Source: Microbacterium sp. (GTDB lineage Bacteria; Actinomycetota; Actinomycetes; Actinomycetales; Microbacteriaceae). From it: a stretch of 42,198 nt of DNA. Shown here in pieces: positions 15,054 through 23,324 of the stretch. The stretch covers positions 1-42,198 of the forward strand of contig JARBUN010000039.1 in assembly GCA_029239635.1 (NCBI GenBank). The letters are read 5' to 3'. A program made the translations under genes and the position numbers. Every line of letters begins with the position of its first letter. Within the stretch, counting starts at the first letter, position 1. The notes under the pieces are model-generated. The model was not told the DNA's origin. It worked only from the letters and a program-made list of their open reading frames with translations, and searched no databases.

Positions 15054-17075
15054 ATGCACGATCACGCACACGCCGTCCCCGACCAGGCGATGGACAACCC
15101 CGCCCTCGAACGTGCGGATGATGCCGGTCCCGCCGTCCACCCGCTGGACCCTCTCACCGCCGCAGAGATCGAGCGCACGCGCGACATTCTCGTCGCCGCG
15201 GGCCTGCTGGGCGAGACCGCGCGGGTGCCCATGCTGCTGCCCGCCGAGCCCGACAAGAAGGCGGTGGCTTCGTGGCATCCGGGAGATCCGATCGACCGCC
15301 GCGCCGACGTCACCCTGCTCGACACCGCGACCGGCGAGGTGACCGAGGCGATCGTCGCGATCACCGCGGGCGAGGTGGTGCACAGCCGCCGCCACGCCGC
15401 CGACACCGCGCCGTACGGTCAGCCGCAGTACCTGTTCGAGGAGTACGAGCGGGCCGCCGAGCTGGTGAAGGCCTCGCCCGAGTGGCGCGCGGCGATGGAG
15501 CGCCGCGGCCTCGCCGATCGGATCGAGCTCGCCTTCTGCACGCCCCTGGCGCCCGGCTTCGTCGGGCGCGAGAACGAGGTCGGGCGCCGCGTCATCCGCT
15601 CGTTGACGTTCCTGCGCGACAGTGAGGACGACATCGCCTGGGCCCACCCCGTCGAGGGCCTCATCGTGCACATCGACCTCACCGCGAACCGGGTGATCGG
15701 CATCGAGGACGAGGGCGACGTGCCCGTCCCGGCGGGCAGCGGACGGTACGACCCCGCGGTCACCGGCCCCGCCCGCACGACGCTGAAGCCGATCGAGATC
15801 ACCCAGCCCGAGGGACCGAGCTTCCACGTCGAGGGCTCGCACGTGCAGTGGGAGAACTGGACGCTGCGCGTCGACTTCAACGCCCGCGAGGGGCTCGTCC
15901 TGCACGACGTGCGTTTCGACGACCGGCCGGTGCTCTCGCGCGCGAGCATCCCCGAGATGGTGGTGCCCTACGGCGACACGAGCAACACGAGGTTCTGGAT
16001 CAGCTACTTCGACGCGGGCGAGTACCTGCTCGGCAAGAACGCGAACCACCTGGAACTCGGATGCGACTGCCTCGGCGTCATCCACTACTTCGACGGGCAC
16101 GTCGCCGACGACCACGGGCACGCGATGCGCATCCCGAACGCGGTGTGCATGCACGAGGAGGACTACGGCGTGCTCTGGAAGCACACCGAGCCCGGTGCCG
16201 TCGGGTCGCACGTTCGGCGCTCGCGGCGCCTGGTCGTGTCGTACTTCGCCACGATCGGCAACTACGACTACGGCTTCTTCTGGTACTTCTACCTCGACGG
16301 GTCGATCCAGGTCGAGGCCAAGGCCACGGGCATCGTGTTCGTCGGCGGGGGCGAGCCCGGTTCCCCCAACCGCCACGCCCCGGAGATCGCACCCGGCGTC
16401 TTCGCGCCCGTGCACCAGCACCTCTTCTCGGCGCGGCTCGACATGGCGATCGACGGCGACGAGAACCGCCTTTTCGAGGTGGATGCCGTGCGCATCCCGA
16501 TGGGCGACGACAACCCGTTCGGCAACGCCTTCACCTGGTCGCACACGCCGCTGCGCACCGAGCAGGAGGCGCAGCGCGAGGCCGACACCTCGGTCGCCCG
16601 CGTGTGGGAGGTGCAGTCGACCACCCGCACGAACCACGTCGGCAAGCCCACCGCGTACCACCTCATCCCCGAGCCCACGGCTCTGCTGATGGCGGATCCG
16701 GCCTCGACGGTCGCCGCGCGCGCGGCCTTCGCGACGAAGCACCTGTGGGGCACCGCGTACGACCCCGACGAGCGCTGGCCCGCCGGCCGCTACCCCAACG
16801 CGCACGCAGGCGGCGCGGGGCTTCCGGCCTACACCGCCGACGACCGCTCGATCGACGGCGCCGACCTCGTGCTCTGGCACACGTTCGGCCTCACGCACGT
16901 TCCCCGACCCGAGGACTGGCCGATCATGCCGGTCGACTACGCCGGGTTCTGGCTCAAGCCGTACGGCTTCCTCGACCGCAACCCCGCGCTGGATCTGCCC
17001 GAGTCGTCGCAGGCCCACGCCGAGGGTGGCGAGGGGTGCTGCGGCGGCGGTGACGCCTGCCACTGCGGGCACTGA
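15054..17075 (+). CDS. Copper amine oxidase (primary-amine oxidase, TPQ-dependent)
   Basis: A 673-aa copper amine oxidase, oxidising a primary amine with O2 to aldehyde, NH3 and H2O2. Two small N-terminal domains (about 25-225) precede the catalytic barrel. The self-processed TPQ cofactor Tyr is residue 404 in TIGNYDYGF. Copper His residues are in HQHLF (454, 456) and GLTHVPRPEDWP, and the catalytic-base Asp is in YFDAGEYLLG. The Arthrobacter phenylethylamine/histamine oxidases are the closest recognisable type; substrate here is probably an aryl-ethylamine. The start at 15054 has GGAGG 7 nt upstream. Odd: the extreme C-terminus carries an added CCGGGDACHCGH tail rich in Cys and His, possibly for copper handling. 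The N-terminus also has HDHAH. No signal peptide, so cytoplasmic. Confidence 0.95.
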   Translation: MHDHAHAVPDQAMDNPALERADDAGPAVHPLDPLTAAEIERTRDILVAAGLLGETARVPMLLPAEPDKKAVASWHPGDPIDRRADVTLLDTATGEVTEAIVAITAGEVVHSRRHAADTAPYGQPQYLFEEYERAAELVKASPEWRAAMERRGLADRIELAFCTPLAPGFVGRENEVGRRVIRSLTFLRDSEDDIAWAHPVEGLIVHIDLTANRVIGIEDEGDVPVPAGSGRYDPAVTGPARTTLKPIEITQPEGPSFHVEGSHVQWENWTLRVDFNAREGLVLHDVRFDDRPVLSRASIPEMVVPYGDTSNTRFWISYFDAGEYLLGKNANHLELGCDCLGVIHYFDGHVADDHGHAMRIPNAVCMHEEDYGVLWKHTEPGAVGSHVRRSRRLVVSYFATIGNYDYGFFWYFYLDGSIQVEAKATGIVFVGGGEPGSPNRHAPEIAPGVFAPVHQHLFSARLDMAIDGDENRLFEVDAVRIPMGDDNPFGNAFTWSHTPLRTEQEAQREADTSVARVWEVQSTTRTNHVGKPTAYHLIPEPTALLMADPASTVAARAAFATKHLWGTAYDPDERWPAGRYPNAHAGGAGLPAYTADDRSIDGADLVLWHTFGLTHVPRPEDWPIMPVDYAGFWLKPYGFLDRNPALDLPESSQAHAEGGEGCCGGGDACHCGH

Positions 17076-17095
17076 GCGTCGCGCGGTCGCGCCGC

Positions 17096-17129
17096 GGCAT
17101 CCGGATCCCCTTCCCGGATTCCGGATGCC
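17096..17129 (+). terminator. Hairpin terminator after the amine oxidase
   Basis: GGCATCCGGA (17096-17105) pairs perfectly with TCCGGATGCC (17120-17129), and TCC/GGA extends it across a one-base bulge. Here the heptamer pair is in the opposite order to that at 3035. It lies 20 nt after the amine oxidase stop. Confidence 0.75.
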
Positions 17130-17205
17130 ACGGACGGCGCCCGAATCGCTGCGCGCGTGTCGCGGCCCGGTAAGGTCGGACGGTCGAGCGAGAGGACGGA
17201 CGAGC

Positions 17206-17799
17206 GTGCCCCGACGCGTGGACCACGAAGCCCGCCGCCGCGAGATCGTGCTGGCCACGTGGCGTCTGATCGCCGAGCGTGGGATCGAGGCCACGACCAT
17301 GCGGGAGCTCGCCCGCGAGCTCGGGCTGGCCAACGGCAGCGTCACGCACTACTTCCCCGACAAGAGCGCGATCATCACCGCGGCCTTCGCGCACGTCTTC
17401 GACGCCACGACCGCGCGGTTCGAGCAGGGCCGCGCGCGGACGGGGGACACCGGACTCGCGGCGTTGCGGGCATTCCTCCTCGAGGCCGCGCCGATCGACG
17501 AGGAGCGCGCCCTCGAGGCCCGCATCGTCATCGCGTTCCTCGAGTACGCCGCCGCCGACCCCGCTCTCGCCGAGATGTTCCGTGGACGGATGCGGCAGTG
17601 GCAGGAAGCGTTCGCGGCGATGGTCGCCGAGGCGCAGGAGCGCGGCGAGGTGCGCGACGGCCTCGACGTGCAGGCGGTGAGCGATGCCATCCTGCACGCG
17701 GTGAACGGGATGCAGGCCAACGGCGTCCTGCTCCCGGAGACGGCTCGCGAGGATCGCATGCTCGCGACCGTGGACGCGCTCGTCGACATGCTCCGCTGA
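17206..17799 (+). CDS. TetR-family transcriptional regulator
   Basis: A 197-aa TetR protein with a GTG start (VPRRVDHEARRREIV). HTH at residues about 12-57 (IAERGIEATTMRELARELGL, then NGSVTHYFPDKSAIITAAF), followed by a C-terminal helical domain of the BetI-like TetR_C_6 type (LEARIVIAFLEYAAADPALAEMFRGR). AGAGGA lies about 8 nt upstream of the GTG, and a TAAGGT box (17171-17176) would give a leader of about 23 nt. Its place between the amine oxidase and the AraC gene suggests a role in amine catabolism; BetI-type regulators often respond to amines or choline derivatives, but this is inference only. Confidence 0.85.
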   Translation: MPRRVDHEARRREIVLATWRLIAERGIEATTMRELARELGLANGSVTHYFPDKSAIITAAFAHVFDATTARFEQGRARTGDTGLAALRAFLLEAAPIDEERALEARIVIAFLEYAAADPALAEMFRGRMRQWQEAFAAMVAEAQERGEVRDGLDVQAVSDAILHAVNGMQANGVLLPETAREDRMLATVDALVDMLR

Positions 17800-17914
17800 A
17801 CGGGGCTCTCGCGGCATCCGATACATCGGGGTAATATTCGGGAAACTTTGGTTCTACAAGCGTCGGATAAAAAGGACGCGGGAACCGATGTCGAGGGAAA
17901 CGAGGAGGTCTCCC

Positions 17915-18868
17915 ATGCCGATCGCTGCCATCCGCCAGCCGGGCGTCACCGCCATCCATGCCGCCGATCTGGCCGCGTTCCGCGCGGCGGTCGACGACAG
18001 TTTCGTCCCGCTGCACGTCACCGCCGCCGACCCCGACCGCTTCCACGGCAGCATCCGGGCGGCCTCGGCCGACGGCATCCACGTCAGTACCGTCGCGGCG
18101 TCCGCGCACGTCGTCGAACGCACCCCCGACCTCATCGCGCGCGCCGACGGCCCCGCCGTGAAGATGAGCCTCATGCTCACCGGCACCGGACTGCTGATCC
18201 AGGACGGACGCGAAGCGCTCCTGCGTCCCGGAGACTTCGCCGTCTACGACACCTCGCGTCCGTACTCGCTGTGCTTCAGCGGCGACTTCCGCACGATCGT
18301 GACGATGTTCGCACCGAGCGCCCTCCCCCTGCCCTCGTCGGCCCTCGCGCAGCTCACCGCCGTGCGCGTGCCCGGCGACGGGGGACTCGGCGGCGTCGTC
18401 GCCCCCTTCCTCGCACAGCTCGGCACCCACCTCGATCAGGTCGCGAGCCCGTCCGGATCCCGGCTCGTGCACACCGCGCTCGACCTGCTCACGACGGTCT
18501 ACGCGCACGAGCTGGGCAGCGACGTCGCCGCGAGCGATCCGCACGCGGCCCTCCGCCGCCGCGTCGAGGAGCACATCGACACCCACCTCGCCGCGCCCGA
18601 CCTCGGCCCCGGATCGATCGCCGCCGCGCACTACATCTCGACGCGACACCTGCACACGCTCTTCCAGGGCCAGGGCACGACCGTGTCGGCGCTCATCCGC
18701 TCCCGCCGCCTCGAGCGCTGCCGCCGCGACCTGACCGATCCGCTGCTCGCCGATCAGTCGGTCTCGGCGATCGGCGCGCGCTGGGGATTCCCGGATGCCG
18801 CGCACTTCAGCCGGACGTTCAAGTCGGCGTTCGGCTTCTCACCGAGCGAGTGCCGCGCGGGCTCCTGA
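17915..18868 (+). CDS. AraC-family regulator, FeaR/NdeR-like
   Basis: A 317-aa AraC protein. Residues about 15-190 form an AraC-binding-like cupin domain (VKMSLMLTGTGLLIQDGR, LRPGDFAVYDTSRPYSLCF). Residues about 210-315 form the double HTH with YISTRHLHTLFQGQG and the signature GFPDAAHFSRTFKSAFG. The enteric regulator FeaR, which activates amine oxidase and phenylacetaldehyde dehydrogenase, has this architecture, so control of the adjacent amine oxidase cluster is a reasonable guess. ATG 17915 has GAGGAGG 6 nt upstream; an in-frame ATG at 17888 has a weaker, more distant site. Upstream 17818-17829 carries CCGATACATCGG, next to an AT-rich TAATAT box (17832-17837). Confidence 0.85.
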   Translation: MPIAAIRQPGVTAIHAADLAAFRAAVDDSFVPLHVTAADPDRFHGSIRAASADGIHVSTVAASAHVVERTPDLIARADGPAVKMSLMLTGTGLLIQDGREALLRPGDFAVYDTSRPYSLCFSGDFRTIVTMFAPSALPLPSSALAQLTAVRVPGDGGLGGVVAPFLAQLGTHLDQVASPSGSRLVHTALDLLTTVYAHELGSDVAASDPHAALRRRVEEHIDTHLAAPDLGPGSIAAAHYISTRHLHTLFQGQGTTVSALIRSRRLERCRRDLTDPLLADQSVSAIGARWGFPDAAHFSRTFKSAFGFSPSECRAGS

Positions 18869-18902
18869 CGCGGGCGTGCACCCCCTCTCCGACCAGCAAG
18901 AA

Positions 18903-18972
18903 GTGGGACATGGTTCGGGTCGACGGCGCACGCGCTTCATGCATGTCGCCCTTCGCGCGGATCATGTCCCAC
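18903..18972. repeat. 70-bp nested palindrome, GTGGGACATG ends
   Basis: Perfect 10-bp outer arms GTGGGACATG (18903-18912) and CATGTCCCAC (18963-18972), 70 bp end to end. The interior has a degenerate second pair (GGGTCGAC near 18917, GCATGTCGCCC near 18941) that echoes the outer arms. It lies between the convergent AraC gene and the broken SDR gene, where it may also end transcription. Nothing else is seen in 18869-19036. Confidence 0.65.
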
Positions 18973-19036
18973 AAATGACCGGTTGCGAAGTCGCCACGCA
19001 GCCGAAGGGGGACAGGGGACCGGGGCGGACCCGCCC

Positions 19037-19784
19037 TCACATCCCCGCGTGGTCGAACGCGATGGTGGGGACGTCGACGATGTGCGCTCCCCCGTCGGCG
19101 ACGATCGTCGCGCTCCGGCTGCGCGGGGCGCGCAAGCGGCACGTCGCGGGTCACGGTCGCGTAGGCCGCGGCACGGCCCTCCAGCCCGGCCGCCGCGGCG
19201 AAGGCATCCATCTCCTCGTCAGCCATCGGCGTCGCCACCCAGCCCGGGCAGACCGCGTTGACCCGCACGCCGTGCCGGCCGTAGTCGCGCGCGAGCGAGC
19301 GGGTGAGCCCGATCAGCGCGTGCTTGCCCACGGTGTAGCCCGCGACGGAGGGCCCGGCGGCGAGTCCCGCGATCGACGACATGACCACGACGCGTCCCCG
19401 GGCGGCGATGAGCGCGGGCAGCGCGGCGCGGACGACCACGAACGCGGTGGTGACGTTGGCGCGCAGCGCCGCCTCCCACGCGTCGTCGTCGGTGTCGGCG
19501 ACGGTGGCGAAGCCGTGGCCCCCGGCGTTGGCGACGACGATGTCGAGCCGCCCGTGCTGCTGGAGGATGCGAGCGACGAGGGCGGCCGCGTCGGCCGCGT
19601 CTGCGGCATCCGCGGCGATCGCCGTTCCCCCGATCTCGGCCGCGACCCGCTCGAGGGGCTCCGCACGGCGGCCCGTCACCACGACGTGCGCGCCCTCGCG
19701 GGCGAACCGCCGCGCGACGGCCTCGCCGATGCCCGTGCCGCCACCGGTCACGAGTGCCACCTGGCCGTGCAGGTCCTCGTTCAT
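19037..19784 (-). pseudogene. Short-chain dehydrogenase/reductase with an internal out-of-frame deletion
   Basis: The first ~223 residues are a good classical SDR: cofactor motif TGGGTGIGEAVA, NAGG, catalytic Ser in VVMSSIAG, YTVGK as the Tyr-x-x-x-Lys site, and VNAVCPGWVATPM. After RPAQPE the frame is lost. The expected C-terminus, ATIVADGGAHIVDVPTIAFD ending HAGM and a stop at 19037, is present in the +1 frame. The usual EIA...FLAS...VTG segment of about 22 residues is missing at the joint near 19108-19116, implying a deletion of roughly 65-68 nt. The original frame would instead run on to 18819 as nonsense. The start at 19784 has GAGGAGG. It lies 17 bp after the intact SDR gene in one operon. 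Assembly error is an alternative. Confidence 0.75.
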
Positions 19785-19801
19785 CGTTCCTCCTCTTTCG
19801 T

Positions 19802-20533
19802 TCACGCCGGAAACCCCGATCGCGCGCTCACACCGAAATCCGACACCCAGGTCGCCGCCGACACCGGCCGCAGGCGCGGGGATGCCAACAGCACGATCTG
19901 ATCGGCCACCTCGGCCGCCGTCTGCACCGGGTACTCCGCAGCGGCGAAACCGCTCGGCATCCCGAGATCCCCGCGACTCATCGGGGTGTCGACGATCGAG
20001 GGGCATACGGCGTTGACGCGGATCCCCTCGGCGGCCAGCTCCACGGCCGCGGCGCGTGCCAGCTGGAGCAGGGCGGCCTTCGAGGCGCCGTACGGCACCA
20101 TGCCGGCAGTGGCGACCAGCGCCGAGTCACTCGCGACGATCACGACGGCGGGAGCGTCCGACCGGCGCAGCCACGGCAGCGCCGCGCGCAGGGCGAGGAA
20201 GGCGCCCGTGACGTTGACGGCGAAGACGCGCTCCCAGTCCGCGAGCAGGGTCTCCACCAACGGGGTGCCCACCGGGCCGGAGATCCCCGCGGCCAGCACC
20301 AGCACGTCGATTCCGCCGAGCTCCTGCGCGCACGCCTCGACCGCGGCCGCGACGGTGTCGGCATCCGTGAGGTCCACGACGACACCGGGATCCCCGATCT
20401 CCCGCACGCGCGGGTCGAGGTCGATCGCTGCGGTCCGCACCCCCTCGGCGGCGAGCGCCTGCACGGCGGCACGGCCGATTCCTCCGGCGGCGCCGGTGAC
20501 GAGCGCTCTGCGCGCGGTGAGGTGAAGGTCCAT
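19802..20533 (-). CDS. Short-chain dehydrogenase/reductase (SDR)
   Basis: A 243-aa classical SDR, NAD(P)-dependent. Seen: TGAAGGIG cofactor motif at about residues 13-20, an acidic AIDLD at the end of strand 2 suggesting NAD(H) preference, LAAGISG in place of NNAG, Ser in VIVASDSAL, and YGASK as the Tyr/Lys site. The substrate is not readable; position beside amine oxidase, permease and MoaF suggests an amine-derived alcohol or ketone (inference). ATG 20533 is chosen over 20542 since AGGATGGG is then properly spaced. The broken SDR follows 17 bp downstream, so both were one transcription unit, divergent from the permease. Confidence 0.85.
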   Translation of the reverse strand: MDLHLTARRALVTGAAGGIGRAAVQALAAEGVRTAAIDLDPRVREIGDPGVVVDLTDADTVAAAVEACAQELGGIDVLVLAAGISGPVGTPLVETLLADWERVFAVNVTGAFLALRAALPWLRRSDAPAVVIVASDSALVATAGMVPYGASKAALLQLARAAAVELAAEGIRVNAVCPSIVDTPMSRGDLGMPSGFAAAEYPVQTAAEVADQIVLLASPRLRPVSAATWVSDFGVSARSGFPA

Positions 20534-20691
20534 GTCGCCCATCCTGAAGGCGACGGTGGCGCGCGGCATCCGTCCCTGCACGGACGCAACAGGCCCCCTC
20601 ACCCGCGGTCAAGTCGACGGCGCGCGAGCGGAGCAAGATCGCTGCAGCGGGCGCCGATGCCCGTTCGGAACCCGAACCCGAAGGACTCGCC

Positions 20692-22173
20692 ATGACCGAC
20701 TCGACCACCGCCGGCTCCTCGACCGCCTTGCAGCGCGGTGCCCTGGGGGTCGCCGGCATCGTCTTCCTCGTGCTGGCCGCCGTGGCGCCCCTGACCGGCA
20801 TCGTCGTGGTCGCGTCGCTCGCGATCGCGCTCGGCAACGGCGGCGGCACGCCCGCGTCGTTCCTGATCATCGCGGTGATCCTGCTGCTGTTCGCGGTCGG
20901 CTACGCGCAGATGTCGAAGCAGCTGGTGAACGCGGGCGGGTTCTACGCCTTCGTCGTGAAGGGCCTCGGACGCACGGGCGGACTCATCGCGGGGCTCATC
21001 GCCACCCTCGGCTACAACTTCTTCGTCGTCGGCACGATCGGCACGAGCGGCTTCTTCATGCAGTCGATCATCGCCGGGCTCACCGGCTTCGATCTGCACT
21101 GGTACGTGTGGGGCCTGCTGTCGATCATCGTCTGCTTCGTCCTGGCGCGAACGGGCGTCGACTTCTCCTCGAAAGTGCTCGGCGTGGCCCTGGTTCTCGA
21201 GGTCCTGATGCTCGTCGTGTTCGACATCTCCGTTCTCGTGCAGACGGGATACGACCTCGGCGCGTTCTCCCCCGAAGCCCTCTTCTCGGGCTCCCTGCCG
21301 ATCGGCCTGCTGTTGGCGGCGACCGGCTTCCTCGGTTTCGAGGCGACCGCCCTGTTCGGCGAGGAGGCGCGGAACCCGCTCAAGACCATCCCCCGCGCGA
21401 CCTACACCGCGATCATCGCGATCGGCGTGATCCTCGGCGTGACGACGTGGGCCGTGGTCAGCGCGACGGGGGTCGCTCAGGCGCAGAGCACGGCGCAGGA
21501 GCACCTCGCCACCGGCGACCTCATCTTCAGCCTCGCCGCGACCTACCTCGGCCCGCAGCTCACCGTCGTGATGGAGATCCTGCTGCTCGTGAGCCTGTTC
21601 GCCGCGATGCTCGCCTTCCACAACTCCGCCACGCGTTACCTCTACGCCCTGGGCCGCGCCCGCGTGCTCCCGTTCGCTCTCGCCCGCACGCGCTCTTCGG
21701 GCGCCCCGCAGCTGGCCGGCATCGTGCAGGCCGCGTTCGCCGCCGTCGTCGCGGGGATCTTCGCCCTCGTGGGTCTCGACCCGATCCTGAACCTCGTCCC
21801 CGCGATGCTGGGCTTCGGGACGCTCGCCGTGATCGTGCTGCAGGCGCTCGCGGCCCTGTCGATCGTGGTCTTCTTCCGCCGCCGCGGCGACCGCCGCTGG
21901 TGGAGCACGCTGATCGCCCCGGGCATCGGCTTCCTCGCGCTGTCGGTCATCGTGGTGCTGGCCGTCGTGAACTTCGACGTCGTCGCCGGCTCCAACGAAC
22001 CCGCGATCCGCCTGATGCCGCTGCTGCTCGTCGCGGCCGTCATCGGCGGCATCGGCTACGCCGCGTTCCTGCGTCGACGCAAGCCCGCCGTCTACGCCGG
22101 GCTGTCCGACGACCTCGAGGCCTTCAACGTGGTCTCGGCCGAAAAGGGCAAAGACCCCGTCCCCGGACTCTGA
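20692..22173 (+). CDS. APC-superfamily amino acid/amine permease
   Basis: A 493-aa permease with about 12 transmembrane helices and APC features: the first helix LAAVAPLTGIVVVASLAIALG, helix 3 NAGGFYAFVVKGLGR, and FLGFEATALFGEEARNPLKTIPRA (helix 6 region with the Glu-Glu-Ala typical of amino acid/polyamine permeases). It imports amino acids or amines with H+. Beside an amine oxidase cluster the likely cargo is a monoamine. AAGGAC lies 6 nt before the ATG. A 15-bp site GTTCGGAACCCGAAC (20663-20677) sits just before the ribosome-binding site and has the GTTC-N7-GAAC form of the IclR operators at 12816 and 12836. Confidence 0.88.
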   Translation: MTDSTTAGSSTALQRGALGVAGIVFLVLAAVAPLTGIVVVASLAIALGNGGGTPASFLIIAVILLLFAVGYAQMSKQLVNAGGFYAFVVKGLGRTGGLIAGLIATLGYNFFVVGTIGTSGFFMQSIIAGLTGFDLHWYVWGLLSIIVCFVLARTGVDFSSKVLGVALVLEVLMLVVFDISVLVQTGYDLGAFSPEALFSGSLPIGLLLAATGFLGFEATALFGEEARNPLKTIPRATYTAIIAIGVILGVTTWAVVSATGVAQAQSTAQEHLATGDLIFSLAATYLGPQLTVVMEILLLVSLFAAMLAFHNSATRYLYALGRARVLPFALARTRSSGAPQLAGIVQAAFAAVVAGIFALVGLDPILNLVPAMLGFGTLAVIVLQALAALSIVVFFRRRGDRRWWSTLIAPGIGFLALSVIVVLAVVNFDVVAGSNEPAIRLMPLLLVAAVIGGIGYAAFLRRRKPAVYAGLSDDLEAFNVVSAEKGKDPVPGL

Positions 22174-22177
22174 TCCC

Positions 22178-22255
22178 GGATGCCGCACCCCGGCGCCCGC
22201 GTCTCCGCAGGCCGTAACCGGGCGGCGTCTCGCGCGGCGCGGGGCCGTGGCATCC
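22178..22255. repeat. Long GGATGCC/GGCATCC inverted repeat
   Basis: GGATGCC (22178-22184) and GGCATCC (22249-22255) frame a 78-bp interrupted hairpin; inner blocks CCCCG/CGGGG and GCG-rich arms also pair. It fills most of the 119-bp gap between the permease and the MoaF gene and probably terminates or attenuates the permease transcript. Confidence 0.55.
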
Positions 22256-22292
22256 GTCCCTCCCTCCCCCTCCCTCCAGAGAAAGAGATCGC

Positions 22293-23111
22293 ATGACGAC
22301 CGACACCCTGAACCTGTCCGACACCCGCACCTGGTTGCCGCTCGATGGGCTCGCGCCCGGTTTCGACGCGGCCAAGGCCGAGCTCACCGATGCTCTCGCG
22401 GGCCGCGCCTTCACCACCGTCGCCGAGGACGGCACGCGAACGGCGTACCGCTTCGAGACGGATGCCGTGGAGTGGGCGACGACGTCGGAGAGCGGACGCG
22501 ACGCCGTCGAGGTCATCGAGGTCGACGAGGAGCTCTACTACGCGCAGTACACCCCCGCCGCGCACGCGGACCAAGCCGTGACCCTCATCCTCGACCTGCG
22601 CAGCGGGCACGCGCTGACCGTCCTCAGCATGCTGGGGACGGCCGCCCCCGGACGCACCGCGGTGCAGATGAGCTTCACCCCCGCCACCATCGCCGAGCTC
22701 GAGGTGAGCGGCGACGCCCCGGCACCCACCGACGAGCTGATCGGCCGTCGCGTGCTGTGGGTGTACTCCACCGTGCACGCGTACGAGCACGTCTACCTCT
22801 CGCCGCACTGGTACTCGTGGCACTGCCTGGCCGGCCCCGAGCAGGGCCTCGCCGACACCGACGAGAACACGGTGTGGCGCGTGCGCCCGGGCATCTACGT
22901 CTTCACGTGGCGCGAGAAGGTGATCCCGTGCGGCTCGGTGACCATCGCCGACCACCGCGACCAGAAGGCGCTGCGCGCCCACGGCGTGCTGTTCGGCACC
23001 GACGAGTCCGGCTCCGGCGCGACGCACTTCACGTTCGGCGCGCACGGGCGACTGCTCTCGAACACCGTGCACCCGGTCGAGTACGACCCGGCGCGTCCGC
23101 TGGAGCGCTGA
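22293..23111 (+). CDS. moaF: MoaF-family protein (monoamine-linked)
   Basis: A 272-aa cytoplasmic protein with the two MoaF-type barrel domains. The N-terminal half runs about residues 20-125. The C-terminal half (about 145-260) contains the well-conserved STVHAYEHVYLSP, WYSWHCLAGPEQGLADTD and YVFTWREKVIPCG. The family was named in the Klebsiella monoamine regulon as I recall, where it is co-regulated with amine oxidase; the 'molybdenum cofactor' label attached to it in databases appears to come from the name rather than from activity. No enzymatic residues can be assigned. Here it lies 3' of an amine permease and 5 kb from a copper amine oxidase, which supports a role in amine breakdown. A GC hairpin follows the stop. 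Confidence 0.85.
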   Translation: MTTDTLNLSDTRTWLPLDGLAPGFDAAKAELTDALAGRAFTTVAEDGTRTAYRFETDAVEWATTSESGRDAVEVIEVDEELYYAQYTPAAHADQAVTLILDLRSGHALTVLSMLGTAAPGRTAVQMSFTPATIAELEVSGDAPAPTDELIGRRVLWVYSTVHAYEHVYLSPHWYSWHCLAGPEQGLADTDENTVWRVRPGIYVFTWREKVIPCGSVTIADHRDQKALRAHGVLFGTDESGSGATHFTFGAHGRLLSNTVHPVEYDPARPLER

Positions 23112-23124
23112 GCGTTTCTCACCG

Positions 23125-23154
23125 AGAGCCGCGTCCCTTCGAGGGCGCGGCTCT
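23125..23154 (+). terminator. Hairpin terminator after moaF
   Basis: AGAGCCGCG-T-CCC (23125-23137) pairs with GGG-CGCGGCTCT (23143-23154) around a TTCGA loop, with one bulged T. It begins 14 nt after the stop. Confidence 0.75.
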
Positions 23155-23176
23155 TCGCGTGTGCCCGGGGTGCGAC

Positions 23177-23249
23177 GGAATCGGACGACCGCGGCAGATG
23201 CGGATGCCGCGGAAGGATCCATCCGAATCCGATGCGCGCGTCCGAATCC
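23177..23249. repeat. 73-bp nested palindrome, GAATCGGA-type (copy 1)
   Basis: Outer arms GGAATCGGAC (23177-23186) and GTCCGAATCC (23240-23249), one mismatch. ATCCGAATCC (23221-23230) repeats the 3' arm inside. A perfect inner hairpin CCGCGGCA/TGCCGCGG lies at 23189-23212. It is in the 372-bp gene-free gap between convergent moaF and the ABC permease, which holds only the two terminators and two such palindromes. Confidence 0.6.
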
Positions 23250-23324
23250 AGGACATGGCGCCCGCCCCGTCAGGGGCGCTGCCACGCGCACGACCCGCCG
23301 GCGCACGGAGGCGCGGAGACCACA

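Noticed and set aside
18819..20006. 395-aa SDR fusion or extended protein
   Set aside because: The extra C-terminus is nonsense running through the palindrome and the AraC gene. The real SDR end is present in another frame with its own stop at 19037.
22293..23111. Molybdenum cofactor biosynthesis enzyme
   Set aside because: The name MoaF invites this, but there is no other Mo-cofactor gene and the context is amine metabolism.
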